A stretch of 64,000 nt of DNA from Streptomyces liliiviolaceus (GCF_018070025.1 NZ_JAGPYQ010000001.1:682001-746000); one strand, 5' to 3'. Positions 51,850 through 59,538 are shown, counted from the first letter of the stretch. The notes: generated by a model from the sequence alone, not told the origin. Numbers and translations: made by a program.

Positions 51850-51935
51850 GGTGGGGGCAGGATTCGAACCTACGGCCACATCGCTGCGACGACCGTCTTC
51901 AAGGTCGTCAACTGTTCAACTGGGCCATTGAGGCG
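51850..51935 (-). other. tRNA-like sequence, possibly a decayed or att-type tRNA
   Basis: Read on the minus strand: an anticodon-type arm GACGACC-TTGAAGAC-GGTCGTC, a long variable part, a proper T arm GTAGG-TTCGAAT-CCTGC and CCCCACC. No matching 5' acceptor lies at the normal distance (GGTGGAG is found only about 40 nt farther out, at 51973-51979). So it is not a standard tRNA. It could be a relic or an attachment-site fragment of another element. Confidence 0.4.
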
Positions 51936-52029
51936 TGCCAACTTCGCCGTCAAGCTACTACGCAGCTCCAATCTCCACCAAGCCCGACTTTCCCACACAA
52001 GTAGCTCAGCGTGTGGCTAGCATGTGCTC

Positions 52030-53157
52030 ATGCAGACGAACAACACCGGGCCAGCTGGCTTCTGGAGCTACACGCACCGCGATGATGAGATCGACGAGGG
52101 TCGCATCAAGCGCTTGGCCAAGAAGATCGCAAACGAATTCGAAGGAATCACGGCAGAAGAACTGCATGTATTCCTCGATAAGAACGATATCAAATGGGGA
52201 GACGAATGGAGAAACAGGATCGATACCGCACTAACTGGATCAACTTTCTTCATGCCTATCGTCACTCCAAGATTCTTCAAGAGCGAGGAATGCCGCAGGG
52301 AGATCCTCACTTTCGCCGGGCATGCCAAAAGCTTGGGACTGGAAGAGCTACTTCTTCCAATTCTTTACTTTGATGTACCGAAACTCCGCGAACCGAATCC
52401 GAGCGATGAAGTCATGGCTCTCGTTGCGCAGCGCCAGTACGAAAATTGGACCGACCTCCGCTTGATGGATGAGGAGTCTCCAGAGTATCGCCAAGCGGTA
52501 CATCGCTTGGCTAAACGACTGGTAGAAATCCTCGAACGCGCCGCCGAGGTGGATTCGCCGCCTATCAATTCTCCCGAAGGCACTGAGGCAGACGAAGAGC
52601 CTGGAATGCTTGAGTTGATGGCGGACACTGAATCTGCACTCCCTCGATGGGCTGAAGTAATGCAGGAGTTCATCGAGACGATCACCGAGATCGGCGAAAG
52701 CGTCAGGTCCGCAAATGAAGAGATGGAACGGTCGGACGCTCGCGGCAGCGGATTCGCTGGCCGCCTCCGGATCACTCAGGATTTGGCGAAAAAAATTACG
52801 ACACCGGTTGACAGAATGGGGGATCTCGGAAATCAGTACTCTACTGAGCTGGTAAAGATTGATCCTGGTGTCCTGCGAGCAATTCGCCTAGTTGAGCTTG
52901 AAGGAATTTCACCAGGTCAGGAGGAGAAAACAAAAGAGTTTTTTGACACCATCAAGAACACTGCATACCAGATGCGCCTTATGGTCGGAGGGGCACGAGA
53001 GTTTGCTGACTCACTAGAGGGAGCTTCGGGGTTGAGTAAGTCTATGCGCCCCCTCATTCACAAGATGCGCGGAGCCTTGCAACAAATCGTGGACGGACAG
53101 GCAGTTCTCGATGAATGGGAGCGTCGAATCGAGGAAGTGCAAGAAAGCAGCAATTGA
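52030..53157 (+). CDS. TIR-domain protein with helical C-terminus
   Basis: 375 aa from ATG at 52030 (GTG 52024 possible). TIR domain about 10-155: FWSYTHRDD, ELHVFLDKND, GDEWRNRIDTAL, FFMPIVTPRFF and SEECRREI with Glu91 at the place of the NADase glutamate. The C-terminal 200 aa are helical and acidic with no known sensor domain. Bacterial TIR proteins often destroy NAD in phage-infected cells. GC near 50% marks it as foreign. No clear ribosome site, so it may be leaderless. Convergent with the repeat protein at 53327. Confidence 0.85.
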   Translation: MQTNNTGPAGFWSYTHRDDEIDEGRIKRLAKKIANEFEGITAEELHVFLDKNDIKWGDEWRNRIDTALTGSTFFMPIVTPRFFKSEECRREILTFAGHAKSLGLEELLLPILYFDVPKLREPNPSDEVMALVAQRQYENWTDLRLMDEESPEYRQAVHRLAKRLVEILERAAEVDSPPINSPEGTEADEEPGMLELMADTESALPRWAEVMQEFIETITEIGESVRSANEEMERSDARGSGFAGRLRITQDLAKKITTPVDRMGDLGNQYSTELVKIDPGVLRAIRLVELEGISPGQEEKTKEFFDTIKNTAYQMRLMVGGAREFADSLEGASGLSKSMRPLIHKMRGALQQIVDGQAVLDEWERRIEEVQESSN

Positions 53158-53326
53158 AGGACCCTGCCCAACTGAGGGTTCCGAACCCGTCGCAATGTTA
53201 GCCCCCGCTTGGCCCGACGCGAACAGGCTGACCCTTTTCACGACGGGCCGGTGGTGCTGGCCTACGGCGCACCAGCCGACGCTAGCGGACTGATCGTAGG
53301 TCAACACCCAAACCAGCCCTTAGCGG

Positions 53327-54025
53327 TCAGCTGTCCTCTGGACTGCCAGAGTTCGCTTCGGTAGGGGAGCCGGTGACGCGGTCGTGCGCCTTCTCTGCAG
53401 CGACCATCACGAGCGCCACCAATCCACTTAGCTCCAGGAACTTGCCAATGATGCCATCCGCGGTCTCGCTGGAGAATGTCACCGTCATCAAGGACGTCAT
53501 GAGGACGGCGCCGATGTACAGGGCAAGCTGACGGCGGCTCACCTTGACCGGGAGATACTCAATGACCTGCAAGGCGGCGAAGTCACGGACGATGTCCTCC
53601 AACTCAGCCACCAACTCATCGGGTACATCGTCCTCAAACGTGGTCGCGTAAGCATCTTCCACTGCGGCTGCGGCGGTCGCGAGTTGAGCCTGCCCGAGGG
53701 TACGGAGCCCTTCCATCGTGCTAATCAGCTGGGACAGGCCGGTGGCGCCGCTCATGTTGAGGCTGGCCTGCATCTGCCGCTGAGCTTCAGCAAACGAGAG
53801 CAGGTTCCTGGACAGGCCACTCATGTCGAGGCTGGCCTGCATCTCCCGCTGGACTTCAGCAAACGAGAGCAAGTTCCTGGACAGGCCACTCATGTCGAGG
53901 CTGGCCTGCATCTGCCGCAGGCTTTCAGCAAACGAGAGCAAGTTCCTGGACAGGCTGGCCAGGGCCGGCGAGTCGGCGCGAAGGAGTTGCAGCGACGTCT
54001 CAGGCATCTCGGGTGTGGTCACCAT
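53327..54025 (-). CDS. Membrane protein with three 23-aa helical repeats
   Basis: 232 aa from ATG at 54025 behind AAGGTGG; the longer frame to 54394 is not protein-like. Residues about 22-91 are three near-identical units of LSRNLLSFAEAQRQMQASLD-type amphipathic helix, then an acidic helical part and two membrane segments near 175-215 (LALYIGAVLMTSLMTVTF, LSGLVALVMVAAEKA). No family recognised. The repeats look like a rod or oligomerisation stem joined to a membrane anchor. Faces the TIR gene tail to tail. Confidence 0.75.
   Translation of the reverse strand: MVTTPEMPETSLQLLRADSPALASLSRNLLSFAESLRQMQASLDMSGLSRNLLSFAEVQREMQASLDMSGLSRNLLSFAEAQRQMQASLNMSGATGLSQLISTMEGLRTLGQAQLATAAAAVEDAYATTFEDDVPDELVAELEDIVRDFAALQVIEYLPVKVSRRQLALYIGAVLMTSLMTVTFSSETADGIIGKFLELSGLVALVMVAAEKAHDRVTGSPTEANSGSPEDS
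53752..53958 (-). repeat. Three 69-bp in-frame tandem repeats
   Basis: Units 53752-53820, 53821-53889 and 53890-53958 differ at only a few bases, so the expansion is recent or kept uniform. Each codes for 23 residues of the protein at 53327-54025. Confidence 0.85.
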
Positions 54026-54374
54026 GTCAGCCACCTTGCCACAATGAGGGCGATCTGAGATGCGGGGTCTGCAATGCACGAGCGATGAGGCAACAGGCGT
54101 GCTCGCAGCCTTGCACGGGCCTCTGTTCGCACAGCATCCGCATGACGGTCGCCGAGGGATGAGGGGTGCGGGGTGCGGGCCGCGGTCTCCCGCAGGCTGT
54201 TCTCTTGCCCGCGCAGGTGTAGGGCCGCGGTAAGCATGGCCTAGTCGGTGACGCTCGCCCCGCCGGTCGACTCGGAAGCGGAACCCCGAGTGGTTTTGTG
54301 ATGTGGTACCGCAGTGGCAGCAACGGCCAGCACCCAACATGCCGTCACGGCCTTCCCCGCAGCCTGCATGACCT
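54026..54374. other. 350-bp gap, nothing recognised
   Basis: No frame with convincing bias or start. Average GC is lower than in the chromosome. Possibly degraded element DNA. Confidence 0.5.
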
Positions 54375-54635
54375 TCAATGACCGATCTTCCCAAACCTAA
54401 GTATCAGAAGGCTTCTGACATCCACAGCTGACATCAACGACGCTATCCAGTTGCTTGGATGCGGCTGGTCGGTAATGACCACGAGAGTCATGCCCGGAGT
54501 GTCCGCATGCTCGACCGCGTACGTGCACGGCGACCAGGCCAGTCCCTGGGAGTACGTTGGCCTGCCTCGTAAGCGCCAGCGGTAGGCCGTGCCATCAACA
54601 ACGATCCGTCGTGAGCCCTTGCGGACCAGTGCCAT
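54375..54635 (-). pseudogene. Truncated small protein gene cut by an element-arm repeat
   Basis: ATG at 54635 opens a basic then Trp/Tyr-rich protein (MALVRKGSRRIVVDGTAYRW, ..., TLVVITDQPHPSNW) of a type I recall in streptomycete genomes at about 85-100 aa. At 54442 the frame enters the TGACATC repeat and its last 25 or so residues are junction-coded. Probably lost its native C-terminus when DNA was joined here. Confidence 0.6.
54416..54442 (+). repeat. TGACATC pair, copy 2
   Basis: TGACATCCAC, 3 bases, TGACATCAACGACG, as at 40263. It marks the break in the gene at 54375-54635. Confidence 0.65.
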
Positions 54636-54892
54636 GACTCCCCCTTCAACAGCAAAGGATGCTAGCGAACCGGGTGCCGCCCTCCGTCTCAATTTCCGTC
54701 TCATTCAGCGCCGTTCACGGCCGTTCAGAGCAGACCGAAGCCGGTACCCGCTCCAGCGGCAGACCGTCCATGAACGCAGGTGAACGGCCCCATCCGCGGC
54801 ACCGCGAAGCGCCACCACAGTTGGGAAGCGTGTTGGTCTGCGTGGAAACTCGGGCCCAGGACGTCGCCAGTCGCGGCAGCTAGGTTGAGGAC

Positions 54893-55234
54893 GTGGACGA
54901 GGAAGCGATCACCATCAGGCTCACGCGCGATCAAGCCTTCGTGCTGTCGGACTGGCTCTACCAAGTCATGTTCCAGTCCGACGACCTCGAAGGGATCGTG
55001 CACGACCGAGCCGTCTGGTCACCGATCTACGCGATCTCCGGCACGCTCGACAAGACGCTGAGCGAGATCGTCATGCCCGACTACGGCCCGCGCCTTGAGG
55101 CGGCCAAGGAACGCCTCCGCGCCGATCTGTACGGCAGAGCCGAGGAGCCGACGGCATCAGGTCAGGACACTACTGGCGCACCAGATAGAGGGGGAACAGC
55201 AGGGAACCACTGTGAAAGCGACCACAGGCAGTGA
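54893..55234 (+). CDS. Hypothetical protein, 113 aa
   Basis: GTG start at 54893 behind a GGTTGAGG. EEAITIRLTRDQAFVLSDWL and a well-biased frame to about residue 85; the tail is Gly/Thr-rich and may be out of the native protein. No family recognised. Cargo of the element or chromosomal debris. Confidence 0.6.
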   Translation: MDEEAITIRLTRDQAFVLSDWLYQVMFQSDDLEGIVHDRAVWSPIYAISGTLDKTLSEIVMPDYGPRLEAAKERLRADLYGRAEEPTASGQDTTGAPDRGGTAGNHCESDHRQ

Positions 55235-55438
55235 GACCTGACGTCAGCCGAACGCCCAGTTAAGCAGCCTCACCCACACCCAATGCCCCGCAGCTTCCCA
55301 ACCTGATGGCGAGGCAGGACAGTTCAAGGACGCGGCCCCCTTGCTGGATTCCCGCCTCCTACGCTCGAAGCATCGTGCCCTCAGCCGCCAGCCCTCGCTA
55401 CCGTTGAGCCGTTGCCCGCACGCCCTTCAGGAGCTCTC

Positions 55439-55675
55439 ATGCCCATCGTGAAGCACACCTATGACGCGAAGTTGCATCGCGAGGGCACGGTGGGAAGGCG
55501 GGGCAGCTGTTCATGGCATGGCGAGAAGGCTTGCTCGGAACAGCCGACCAGCAGCTACGAGACGCCAAACGGAATGATGGCTGCATGCCCTCGCGCCGAG
55601 CGCCAGATCGAAGATCTGTACAGCACAAGCGCCAGCGGGCGAACGCGGGTGGCTCGGTCTGACATCCACGAGTGA
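55439..55675 (+). CDS. Hypothetical protein, 78 aa, end altered by junction
   Basis: ATG at 55439, 6 nt after AGGAGC. MPIVKHTYDAKLHREGTVGR with CSWHGEKAC. The last residues (VARSDIHE) are coded by the TGACATC repeat at 55660, so the native C-terminus has probably been lost. No family recognised. Confidence 0.5.
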   Translation: MPIVKHTYDAKLHREGTVGRRGSCSWHGEKACSEQPTSSYETPNGMMAACPRAERQIEDLYSTSASGRTRVARSDIHE

Positions 55676-55690
55676 CATCAACGACGACGG
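55660..55690 (+). repeat. TGACATC pair, copy 3 (right-arm candidate)
   Basis: TGACATCCAC, then TGACATCAACGACGACGG, 77 bp before the exact att copy at 55767. With the copy at 40263 it would put equal arms on either side of attP in the excised circle. Confidence 0.7.
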
Positions 55691-55766
55691 ACGTTGGCAC
55701 CCCTGGGCAGTCTTATATGGCCGGCGCGGCCGGGAGGTGACTCGGCAGCACCGAGAAGCGATCGAA

Positions 55767-55810
55767 CTCCTAAAGCGGGTGTCGCAGGTTCGAATCCTGC
55801 CGGGGGCACC
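55767..55810 (+). repeat. Exact 44-bp att copy (attR candidate)
   Basis: Identical to 40181-40224: anticodon loop through the T arm to CACC. The base before and the base after both differ, so the repeat is exactly 44 bp. Best candidate for the right attachment site of the element. Confidence 0.9.
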
Positions 55811-55813
55811 GGT

Positions 55814-55859
55814 TCAGTAGGGGGTCCCCTCCGAAATTTCGGAGGGGACCCCCTACTGA
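55814..55859. terminator. 46-bp perfect palindrome after att copy 3
   Basis: 23-bp arms meeting with no spacer at ...CCGAAA|TTTCGG.... It occupies the place of the tRNA terminator hairpin and may be the native tRNA-Arg terminator or one from an older element. It is followed at once by a TGACATCCAG half of the arm repeat. Confidence 0.75.
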
Positions 55860-55875
55860 CATCCAGATCTTGCCC

Positions 55876-56631
55876 CTAGCTGATTGGTATGGACGTGACC
55901 GGCCGGACTGCGGTGAAGTCCTGGACCTCATCGCGAGTGGCGGAGAGCAACAACAGCCACTCGTCGCAACCCTGCCACGGGTAAAGGTCGCCGGCCCCTC
56001 CACGCACCACGCGCGGTCCGTCTCCGGCGCGAGGGCGTGCGTCTGTCGGCGCGTCCGTGAAATGCGGGATCCACACATCGGCGCAGATCTCGTTCGCCGA
56101 CCCCATCGCCGTCAGTCCGAAGGAGTTCTCAGCCGCGGCGGTGCGCTCCTCGTCGGCGAAGTCGTCCAGCACCTGGTCCTCGTCCGGTCTCCCGTCCCCG
56201 CTGAAGGTCAGCGTGGTCGTGCCGGCCCGGGCCGCGTACTCCCACTCCGCCTCGCTGGGCAGCCGGAACGGCAACGCTCCGAGCAGGTCGTCCAAGTCGT
56301 CCTCGAACCGGGCCGTGCTCGATGCCGATTCGGTGAAGCTGTCCTCGTACTCGGGCAACCAGTGCCGTACTTGCGCCACCGTGAGCGGATGCCGGGCGAG
56401 CAGGAACGGCTCTACTCGTACTTCTCGCACCGGGCGGGCCCGGTCGGCACCGGCGAAGAACGCTTCGAGATCGTCATCGGCGTCGCCCGCCCGCTCGATG
56501 GCGCGAACGGCGTCCAGTTCCGCGTCGGACAAGCCCATCCGGAACGTCCCACCGGGAACAACCCGGAAGACCACTCCGGAAGGGGAGTGCCGCCAAGCCG
56601 GCCGACCGTTCACAATCTCCTGAACCCACAT
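55876..56631 (-). CDS. FGE-sulfatase/SUMF1-domain protein
   Basis: 251 aa from ATG at 56631. GVVFRVVPGGTFRMG near 25, LARHPLTVAQVRHW near 85, FRLPSEAEWEYAARAG near 130 and RVVRGGA near 210 are the formylglycine-generating-enzyme fold. The Cys pair of true FGEs (CxxxC near the end) is not evident: only C-D-E appears (QGCDEW). So it may be a fold relative without sulfatase-activating chemistry. It starts 66 bp from att copy 3 where an int gene would be expected. Confidence 0.82.
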   Translation of the reverse strand: MWVQEIVNGRPAWRHSPSGVVFRVVPGGTFRMGLSDAELDAVRAIERAGDADDDLEAFFAGADRARPVREVRVEPFLLARHPLTVAQVRHWLPEYEDSFTESASSTARFEDDLDDLLGALPFRLPSEAEWEYAARAGTTTLTFSGDGRPDEDQVLDDFADEERTAAAENSFGLTAMGSANEICADVWIPHFTDAPTDARPRAGDGPRVVRGGAGDLYPWQGCDEWLLLLSATRDEVQDFTAVRPVTSIPIS

Positions 56632-56933
56632 GATGCCGGACGCTAGCAGCCGAACATCCCAGACGATGCCCGGGAAGGAACGGTGGTCAGCTGATCACCT
56701 CTTGGACGCCACAGCCCCGCACCGCTACCGCACCAGATCGAGCAGGGAACAGCGGGGAACCACGGTGAACGCAGCAGGCCCCAGCAAGGCCCCAACTTGG
56801 CCGTTCACCCAGTTCAGCTCCAGAATCAGCCGCAAACGCTCGCAGCTTCCCAAGCTGAGGTAACAGCCAAGTCACCGGCGGCAACCGACTTCAAGTCCTG
56901 CCACCGGAGCGTACGAGTGTCTACGATCGCGCA
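56632..56933. other. 302-bp gap, nothing recognised
   Basis: No supported gene. Some resemblance of GCAGGCCCCAGCAAGGCC to other element edges, but nothing firm. Confidence 0.45.
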
Positions 56934-57392
56934 GTGAGCTACGACATCTACTTCCTGAGCCGACGCGACGGGCAGTCCTGGGATGACGCCCTGGAGGCCA
57001 TGGAGAACGCAGCCGGGGGAAGCAAGCCGATCCCTGCCCGCCTCCTGGAGGCTTGGGACCGAATCGAGCCGCAGGCCCGGACCCTGCTGGGCGAAGTAGA
57101 GATCACGGAAGATGGACAGGAGTCGCGGGACCTGAGCCACTCGGGCACCGGCATCGACCTGTCCGTCTTCGGCGACGAGGTGAGCATTACTGTGCCCTAC
57201 TGGCATGCGGGGGACGACGCTGCGGTCGTGCTCGACAAGGTCTTCGCCCTTGCGGCCATCGTTGAGAAGGAGACTGGGCTGGCTGCCTACGATCCTCAGG
57301 TGGAGCGTCCACTTCGCGAGACACCTTTGCAGGGCGCTGCCGGGCTGATGTCGCGCATCACCGAGGATTTGCGCAGCCGCTACAGCGGTTGA
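56934..57392 (+). CDS. Hypothetical protein, 152 aa
   Basis: GTG start at 56934. Starts SYDIYFLSRRDGQSWDDALEAME, a beginning I know from streptomycete proteins of unknown role; the middle has VSITVPYWHAGDDAA. Cytoplasmic. Codon bias is good, and the gene seems intact although it lies between att copies 3 and 4. Confidence 0.75.
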   Translation: MSYDIYFLSRRDGQSWDDALEAMENAAGGSKPIPARLLEAWDRIEPQARTLLGEVEITEDGQESRDLSHSGTGIDLSVFGDEVSITVPYWHAGDDAAVVLDKVFALAAIVEKETGLAAYDPQVERPLRETPLQGAAGLMSRITEDLRSRYSG

Positions 57393-57440
57393 TCACCAGG
57401 CAAGGCGACACCGGGCCAGATTTCCGAGCCATCTACGCGT

Positions 57441-57571
57441 CGCGTGCCACAGTCGTGCCAGGTACAGGGGTCAGCCGCGGTCAACAGGGGTGACTGGAAG
57501 CACCATCGTGCCGACCGGCTTGGTCGGGGTATCCGCAGGTCACCTGCCTTTCCACCCACCCTCTCGCCTTC
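57441..57571 (+). repeat. Right-end-like sequence before att copy 4
   Basis: CGTGCCACAGTCGTGCCAGG then GGTCAACAGGGGTGACTGG, collinear with 50925-51047. Paired GTGCCA units are again present. Confidence 0.6.
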
Positions 57572-57610
57572 AGCGGGTGTCGCAGGTTCGAATCCTGCCG
57601 GGGGGGGCAC
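57572..57610 (+). repeat. Degenerate att copy 4
   Basis: AGCGGGTGTCGCAGGTTCGA and on to CCTGCC match the tRNA 3' end over about 32 bp, then three extra G are present before CAC. The anticodon-loop part is lost. Confidence 0.8.
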
Positions 57611-57616
57611 AGCAGT

Positions 57617-57657
57617 AAGGGCCGGCTCGGGAGGGGTTTCCTCCCGAGCCGGCCCTT
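57617..57657 (+). terminator. Hairpin after att copy 4
   Basis: 18-bp perfect stem from AAGGGCCGGCTCGGGAGG with loop GGTTT, then TTTGC. Same place relative to the att as in the other three copies. Confidence 0.8.
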
Positions 57658-57689
57658 TGCCGTTTCAGAGGATGTGCCACTAATGCCAC

Positions 57690-58230
57690 AGCCTCCAGCC
57701 GGATGTCCCGCCCCCGCTCTCCAGGCAGCACGACCCGGAAATGACGGGCCGTCGCACTGCTCACCGAACCGCTCATCCCGGTAAGTCGGCTGATTGGTAG
57801 GCCGGTTACACGCCGACCGCCAGCGCTCACGACGCTCATCGTTGTGCTCGCCATCGTCTCCTGCCCAAGCTCCGCCAGCGATCAGGCGATCCGCGTTCAC
57901 ATCGCCGGAAGCCGGCAGGCGAGGACGTGCGCGTCCGCCGCCATGGCGGTGTCACAGACCTCCACGGGCCGCAACTGATCACCCTGTCGGTCACGGACAA
58001 CGGAGTCACCGGCCACGCCTCAAACGTCGAACTCCCAGCCTCCGCATACGCCTTCAAGCCCCAGCAGCCCGACTGAGTTGAACCTTTCTCTACTGCGCGA
58101 GCACGGGCTGGCCCTCAGGACGCGGCAAGCAACGGCCAACGAGTAGAGACCCGGACACGGAATGGCCCGCTCCAGGGTGTGTGGGCCAACGGCAGACGGG
58201 ATGGGAGCTGGGGTGAGTGGTGGGTACGGG
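57690..58230. pseudogene. Collapsed fossil of an AICE regulatory region
   Basis: In order it retains: a decayed copy of the 99-aa CxxC gene (minus strand, start near 57900, like 46464-46763); about the last 25 codons of the GntR gene (57897-57977); a short piece of the HATPase gene (CTGTCGGTCACGGA, near 57984, like 48338); the end of the 127-aa gene (58030-58078, like 48865-48912); and the following TTTCTCTACTG. A later stretch (58169-58230) matches 51155-51220. Large deletions join the pieces without reordering them. Confidence 0.8.
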
Positions 58231-58281
58231 GGATAGCCTCGGCACCTGATTTCAAGGATTCGCGGGTTCGGGGTGGGGTGG

Positions 58282-58768
58282 ATGAACGCGAGTGTGGAGC
58301 GTGAGCGCTGGGAGCTGCGGGCCGGAGTCGGCGTGGGACCACTGCGGTTCGGGATGTCCCCGGAAGAGGTCGCCGAGGCAATGCTGGTCTCCGAGCCGGC
58401 GGCACGGGTCGGCGGCCCATACGGGCAAGAGGACTTCCCGGGCGGCTTGAAGGCGTTCTACGACGAGGGCAAGCTGGCATGCGTCGCGCTGGACGCAGTG
58501 GCCGGCCCGCAAGTCTTTCTGGCGGACTTTCCGCTGGCAGGCAGCACTCCAGCGCAGGGCCACGAGTTCCTCCTGGACCACGCCACCGAGCATGGGAACT
58601 GGGTGCTACACCCCCGACGCATCCCTCTCCTTGACCGATCTCGGGATCCTCCTGCGTGAGCAGCGGGTCGGGGAAGCCCTCCTGACCCGTCCGCTCTTCG
58701 TGAAGGAGGAGTGGTTGGAGTCGGAGTACTACCGCGACCACCTTCCGTTGGAAGGTGTCCCAGGCTAA
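58282..58768 (+). pseudogene. Frameshifted hypothetical gene
   Basis: ATG at 58282 opens NASVERERWELRAGVGVGPL and stays protein-like to about 58600. From TGC 58604 the next frame continues as CYTPDASLSLTDLGILLREQ and on to TAA 58768. One inserted or lost base near 58600 would rejoin them into about 160 aa. Part resembles the short 'RFGMSPEEVAEAM' proteins of streptomycetes. Could also be a sequencing error. Confidence 0.65.
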
Positions 58769-59538
58769 GCAAGGGGCCGAAGGGCGGCCATGCCACATCC
58801 GTGCCAGAACGGGCGGGGACTCGCGGGAAATCGGCCTGCGCGAAGTTGCAGTCACCAGGCTCTGTCCACAAAAGGGAACCCGCAGGTCAGGTCCGTGACA
58901 GCGCAGCCTCGCTCCTAGTCGGTGGATCCTGCTGTACAGCCGCGAGGTACAGCAACCATCGCGACTGGTCACGGCCGGAGGACGCGCCACACCGATCACC
59001 GTCGACGCCCACGGACACGTGGACGACGCTGAAAGCGCCGATCGTCTCATCCCACCCGGGGAGGAATGAGGGAGCATCCCCGGCACCGCCCCGTTCGGTG
59101 GAGGTGCCAACCGCTGGCCTCATGGAGGATGAGGGGGGTGGGGATCTACGGCCTGCAACATAGTCCCGAGGTGGCTCCCGGGGACCCTTATGCCCACCCC
59201 CCTTGACCGCGGACCTCGAAGGTTCTCTGACCGGTCTCACTCCGCCAGGCAAACTAGCAAGTGGCACTGACAACGGTCCGGGCTCCGGAGGAGTGACGGT
59301 GCCTCGCCGCTGTGGAGCGGCGAAGTACAGCCGCCCCAGGCCGCTTCTGACATCCACGGCTGACATCGACGACGCCGGTCGGAGGCGTACACCAGCGCTT
59401 CTGTCCGGCCGCCACACCGGTCGACGACACCAGCCATGAGCGGACTTGGATCGAGCTCCCAGGACGTCATCTCAATGGGCCTGGCCGCACGCTTGAATGC
59501 GGGTGGCATTGGAGCGGGCTCTGCCGCATGATCACGCC
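58769..59538. other. 770-bp gap, end of the island
   Basis: No intact gene supported. ATGCCACATCCGTGCCAGAA near 58785 resembles the right-end GTGCCA repeats, and a TGACATC pair lies at 59348-59378. A minus-strand frame MTSWELDPSPLMAGVVDRCG (from about 59472) runs into that pair like the cut gene at 54375. The chromosome seems to resume near 59.5 kb. Confidence 0.55.
59348..59378 (+). repeat. TGACATC pair, copy 4
   Basis: TGACATCCAC, 3 bases, TGACATCGACGACGCCGG. The outermost copy found, giving the island its likely right limit. Confidence 0.65.

Larger units (their letters stand above)
40181..55810. mobile_element. AICE integrated in tRNA-Arg(CCU), probable extent
   Basis: Bounded by an exact 44-bp direct repeat, the tRNA 3' end (40181-40224) and its copy (55767-55810), giving 15.6 kb. 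Contents in order: int, xis, rep, three small transfer-type genes, a DUF2637 protein, FtsK-like tra, a regulatory gene, a KorSA-like GntR, a Nudix protein, an ATPase-domain protein, and lower-GC cargo. This is the plan of pSAM2-like elements. A degenerate internal att copy at 51049 means the right part may be an older element captured between the two; a shorter active unit of about 10.9 kb is the alternative. Confidence 0.8.

Noticed and set aside
57444..57683. 79-codon plus frame across att copy 4
   Set aside because: It is made of right-end, tRNA-end and hairpin DNA; such tRNA-derived frames are spurious.
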